A DNA stretch of 64,000 bases. It comes from JBQLZQ01 sp052168355 (GTDB lineage: Bacteria > Pseudomonadota > Alphaproteobacteria > DSM-16000 > Inquilinaceae). Below, one piece after another: positions 62,198-64,000 of this stretch (positions are counted from its first letter, which is position 1; every line of letters starts with the position of its first letter). Under the pieces are notes generated by a model. It had not been told where the DNA came from and did no database searches. It worked only from the letters and a program-made list of their open reading frames with translations. A program made the position numbers and the translations under genes. The stretch is taken from contig JBQLZQ010000049.1 of the NCBI GenBank assembly GCA_052168355.1, forward strand, positions 62,001-126,000. The letters are read 5' to 3'.

Positions 62198-63925
62198 TCA
62201 GCTCGACAGTAGCAGGTCCACCCGGTTCTTCGGATCGTCTGGGGCGGTATTGCCGAGCGCCCTTACATCGATACGGGTACGGCGCACGCCGCGATCAATC
62301 AAGAACGTTCGCACATTCAACGCCCGATTGAGCGAAAGACGCCGCGCCTGGCTTGCCGTTTCCGGCGTGCCGCCGGCAAACGAGAGGATCTGCAAACGGA
62401 TCGAGTCGTTGTTCATCATGCGCTGCGCCAGCCCTTCCAACAGGTTAGCGCCGCTTTCGTTCAGGTCTTCCTCATCGGCGTCAAACATGATGCGGAAACC
62501 CTGGCCGTCCGGCAGCGTATCGATGGTCAAGGACGATCCCGGTGAGCCCGCCTGATTCGGCGTTGGCAGGGAAGCGGTCTGCACCGGGTCCGCCGGCTGC
62601 GGCTCGGCCACGGTTTCGGCGGTCGGACTCGGCGCCGGGGCGGTGATCTCCGTTGCCGGTGCCGTCCGGGCCGTCGGCGGGGAGGGCGGCAGGGCGATGG
62701 GCCGGTCCAAGGCGGCAATGGCCGTTTCGCCGCGACCCGTGGGCGCGCGCTGCGGCAGTGGCGTGGATGCGGCTGATGGAGCCGTGGTGGGCGAAGCCGC
62801 GGGTCGCGAGGCGATTTGGGGCGACACCCGAAGCTCCGGCGGCAGCGGAACCGTGGATACGGGCGCGGCCGAGGCCGGCTTGGCCGCCGGGACGGGCGGT
62901 GCGATCGGGACGCTGGCGGGAATATCCGAACTGCCGTCGGTGATCGGCGCCGACGCCATCTGCCTTTCGCCTTCGTCGACCGGTGCCGGGGCCGGCATGG
63001 CAACGGTTTCGGACGGCGAGGCGGCCGCAACGGGGTTGTTGACGGGAGCCGGCGAGGAACGGTCGGGTGCCCGCGCGGGGCGTGGCGGGGTGGCCGGTAT
63101 CAGGGCCAGCGGCGGACGTGTCGTCGGCAATGTATGAGGAACGGTATCGATCCGCCGCGGAGACACCGGTTCGACGGATGCCGACGCAACGGAGGGCGTG
63201 GAAACCGCCGGAGGCGTGGACGCGACGGACGGCACGGGCATGGGCGCCGGGTCGGCGACCGGAGCCGGCTCGGTGCCGGTCGAAGGCGTGGCCGTGACGA
63301 CCGGACCACTGGACCCGGGCGATGTTACCACGGGCTCGGCCGGTTCCGGCGTCGCCAGCGGCATGGCGGGCGTGACGGGCCGGATGGACGGAACGGGGCG
63401 CTCGGCGGCGAGTGCCGGCTCCGAAACGACCGGCTCGGCGATCACCGTTTCGGCAGCAGTCGGTTCGGCGCTTACCGTCTCGGTCACGCGCGGCTCAGCG
63501 GTCACCGTCGCGGATGTGGCCGGGGCCGTCGCGACCAGCGCAACCGGTGCGGTCACCGGCTCGCTCAAGGCCGGCTTCTGCCCGGGCAGCGGTGGCATCC
63601 AAAGCGGAGCCGCGGCCACGGCGACGGCCTGCGGGGCGGTCCGGGCGGCGGGGGATCGCGGCGGCGTCAGAGTGATGCGGGCGGGCGGATCCCGGCCATC
63701 GAGGGAGTCAAGGACGCTCAGATCGACTTCGACGGCGGGACGTTCCGAGGCGTTTCCGCCGATGATGATCTGGGCGTTCGCGGCGTCGACGGCAGCGACA
63801 AGGCCCAGTCCGGCCAACCCCAGGCCGGCCAGGCAAAGCCGGGATGTCCACAGATCGAGGATCGGCGCCCCTGTCGTCAGAGCGCCGCCGAACCGGATCA
63901 GCCGTTGGCCGTTGGGTGTGTGCAT
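62198..63925 (-). CDS. Secreted proline- and alanine-rich protein with C-terminal OmpA domain
   Basis: This 575-residue protein has an N-terminal signal-like segment (CLAGLGLAGLGLVAAVDAANA, possible cut after ANA near residue 51). A linker of about 390 residues follows, dominated by Pro, Ala, Val, Thr and Ser. The C-terminal domain at about 455-575 has VRTFLIDRGVRRTRIDVRALG and FAGGTPETASQARRLSLNRA, matching the OmpA peptidoglycan-binding fold. It is the first gene of the operon with the proton channel and the MotB-like gene, with 45- and 48-bp gaps. It may extend through the periplasm to anchor the complex to peptidoglycan or outer membrane, which is inference. Confidence 0.78.
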   Translation of the reverse strand: MHTPNGQRLIRFGGALTTGAPILDLWTSRLCLAGLGLAGLGLVAAVDAANAQIIIGGNASERPAVEVDLSVLDSLDGRDPPARITLTPPRSPAARTAPQAVAVAAAPLWMPPLPGQKPALSEPVTAPVALVATAPATSATVTAEPRVTETVSAEPTAAETVIAEPVVSEPALAAERPVPSIRPVTPAMPLATPEPAEPVVTSPGSSGPVVTATPSTGTEPAPVADPAPMPVPSVASTPPAVSTPSVASASVEPVSPRRIDTVPHTLPTTRPPLALIPATPPRPARAPDRSSPAPVNNPVAAASPSETVAMPAPAPVDEGERQMASAPITDGSSDIPASVPIAPPVPAAKPASAAPVSTVPLPPELRVSPQIASRPAASPTTAPSAASTPLPQRAPTGRGETAIAALDRPIALPPSPPTARTAPATEITAPAPSPTAETVAEPQPADPVQTASLPTPNQAGSPGSSLTIDTLPDGQGFRIMFDADEEDLNESGANLLEGLAQRMMNNDSIRLQILSFAGGTPETASQARRLSLNRALNVRTFLIDRGVRRTRIDVRALGNTAPDDPKNRVDLLLSS

Positions 63926-64000
63926 GGACCCATTGCCTCAGCGTCAAAGCGCCGAGCCGGCAATTTGACGCCCTTGTATGTAACCTCTTGGGGTACCTGC

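Overview
This is a GC-rich chromosomal window from an alphaproteobacterium, most likely Rhodospirillales-like. The evidence is a set of small families typical of alphaproteobacteria (DUF1192, DUF4169, DUF1465/RcdA-like, UPF0178, a fumC-linked ribbon-helix-helix protein), an RpoH-type sigma factor with the RpoH box, a cysteine-free L31 protein, and a TolQ/MotA-MotB-OmpA operon. The genus cannot be named from sequence alone. Gene density is high, most genes are chromosomal housekeeping or metabolic genes, and I saw no transposase, integrase, phage gene, tRNA, rRNA or CRISPR array.

Layout. Bases 1-8.8 kb hold the 3' part of a zinc metallopeptidase, a hypothetical protein with a short C-terminal repeat plus a DM13 protein, a TauD dioxygenase/M20 amidohydrolase pair, a phosphoribosyltransferase, an orphan family 5 solute-binding protein and an ATZ/TRZ-type amidohydrolase. 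From 8.8 to 13.0 kb there is a membrane RCK_C protein and a surface polysaccharide block (O-antigen ligase, rfbB, rfbA). From 13.1 to 27.3 kb come PhyH, LysR, HD hydrolase, AraC/secreted hydrolase, a TIM-barrel isomerase with a Gfo/Idh/MocA oxidoreductase, a DAO-type oxidase, rpoH, GST, the first class III nucleotidyl cyclase and a PAS protein. From 27.5 to 40.1 kb come ppsA, a chemoreceptor, a tandemly duplicated 233-residue unknown family, an ASCH-GNAT fusion, a large AsmA protein and fumC.

From 40.3 to 44.0 kb there is a signalling cluster: a truncated hemoglobin lies directly upstream of a PAS-adenylate cyclase in one operon, headed by a long inverted repeat, and a second membrane adenylate cyclase is divergent to it. 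From 44.1 to 47.8 kb the purine genes purK and purE are separated by a membrane ClpP-fold protein and follow a quinone oxidoreductase. From 47.9 to 59.3 kb come DUF1192, a patatin lipase, an RcdA-like protein, an Hsp20 gene with a sigma-32 promoter and a ROSE-like leader, two minus-strand small RNA candidates, prpE, a PCMT-like methyltransferase, an acyl-CoA ligase, rpmE, UPF0178, a PRC-barrel protein and an ABCB-type exporter. The window ends with a three-gene proton-channel/peptidoglycan-binding operon.

The points most worth following are the hemoglobin-cyclase operon, the TolQ/MotA-MotB-OmpA machine with its very long coiled coil, the two tandem small RNA candidates at 50.6-50.9 kb, the tandem duplicated unknown family, the ASCH-GNAT fusion, and the membrane ClpP-like protein that splits purE from purK.
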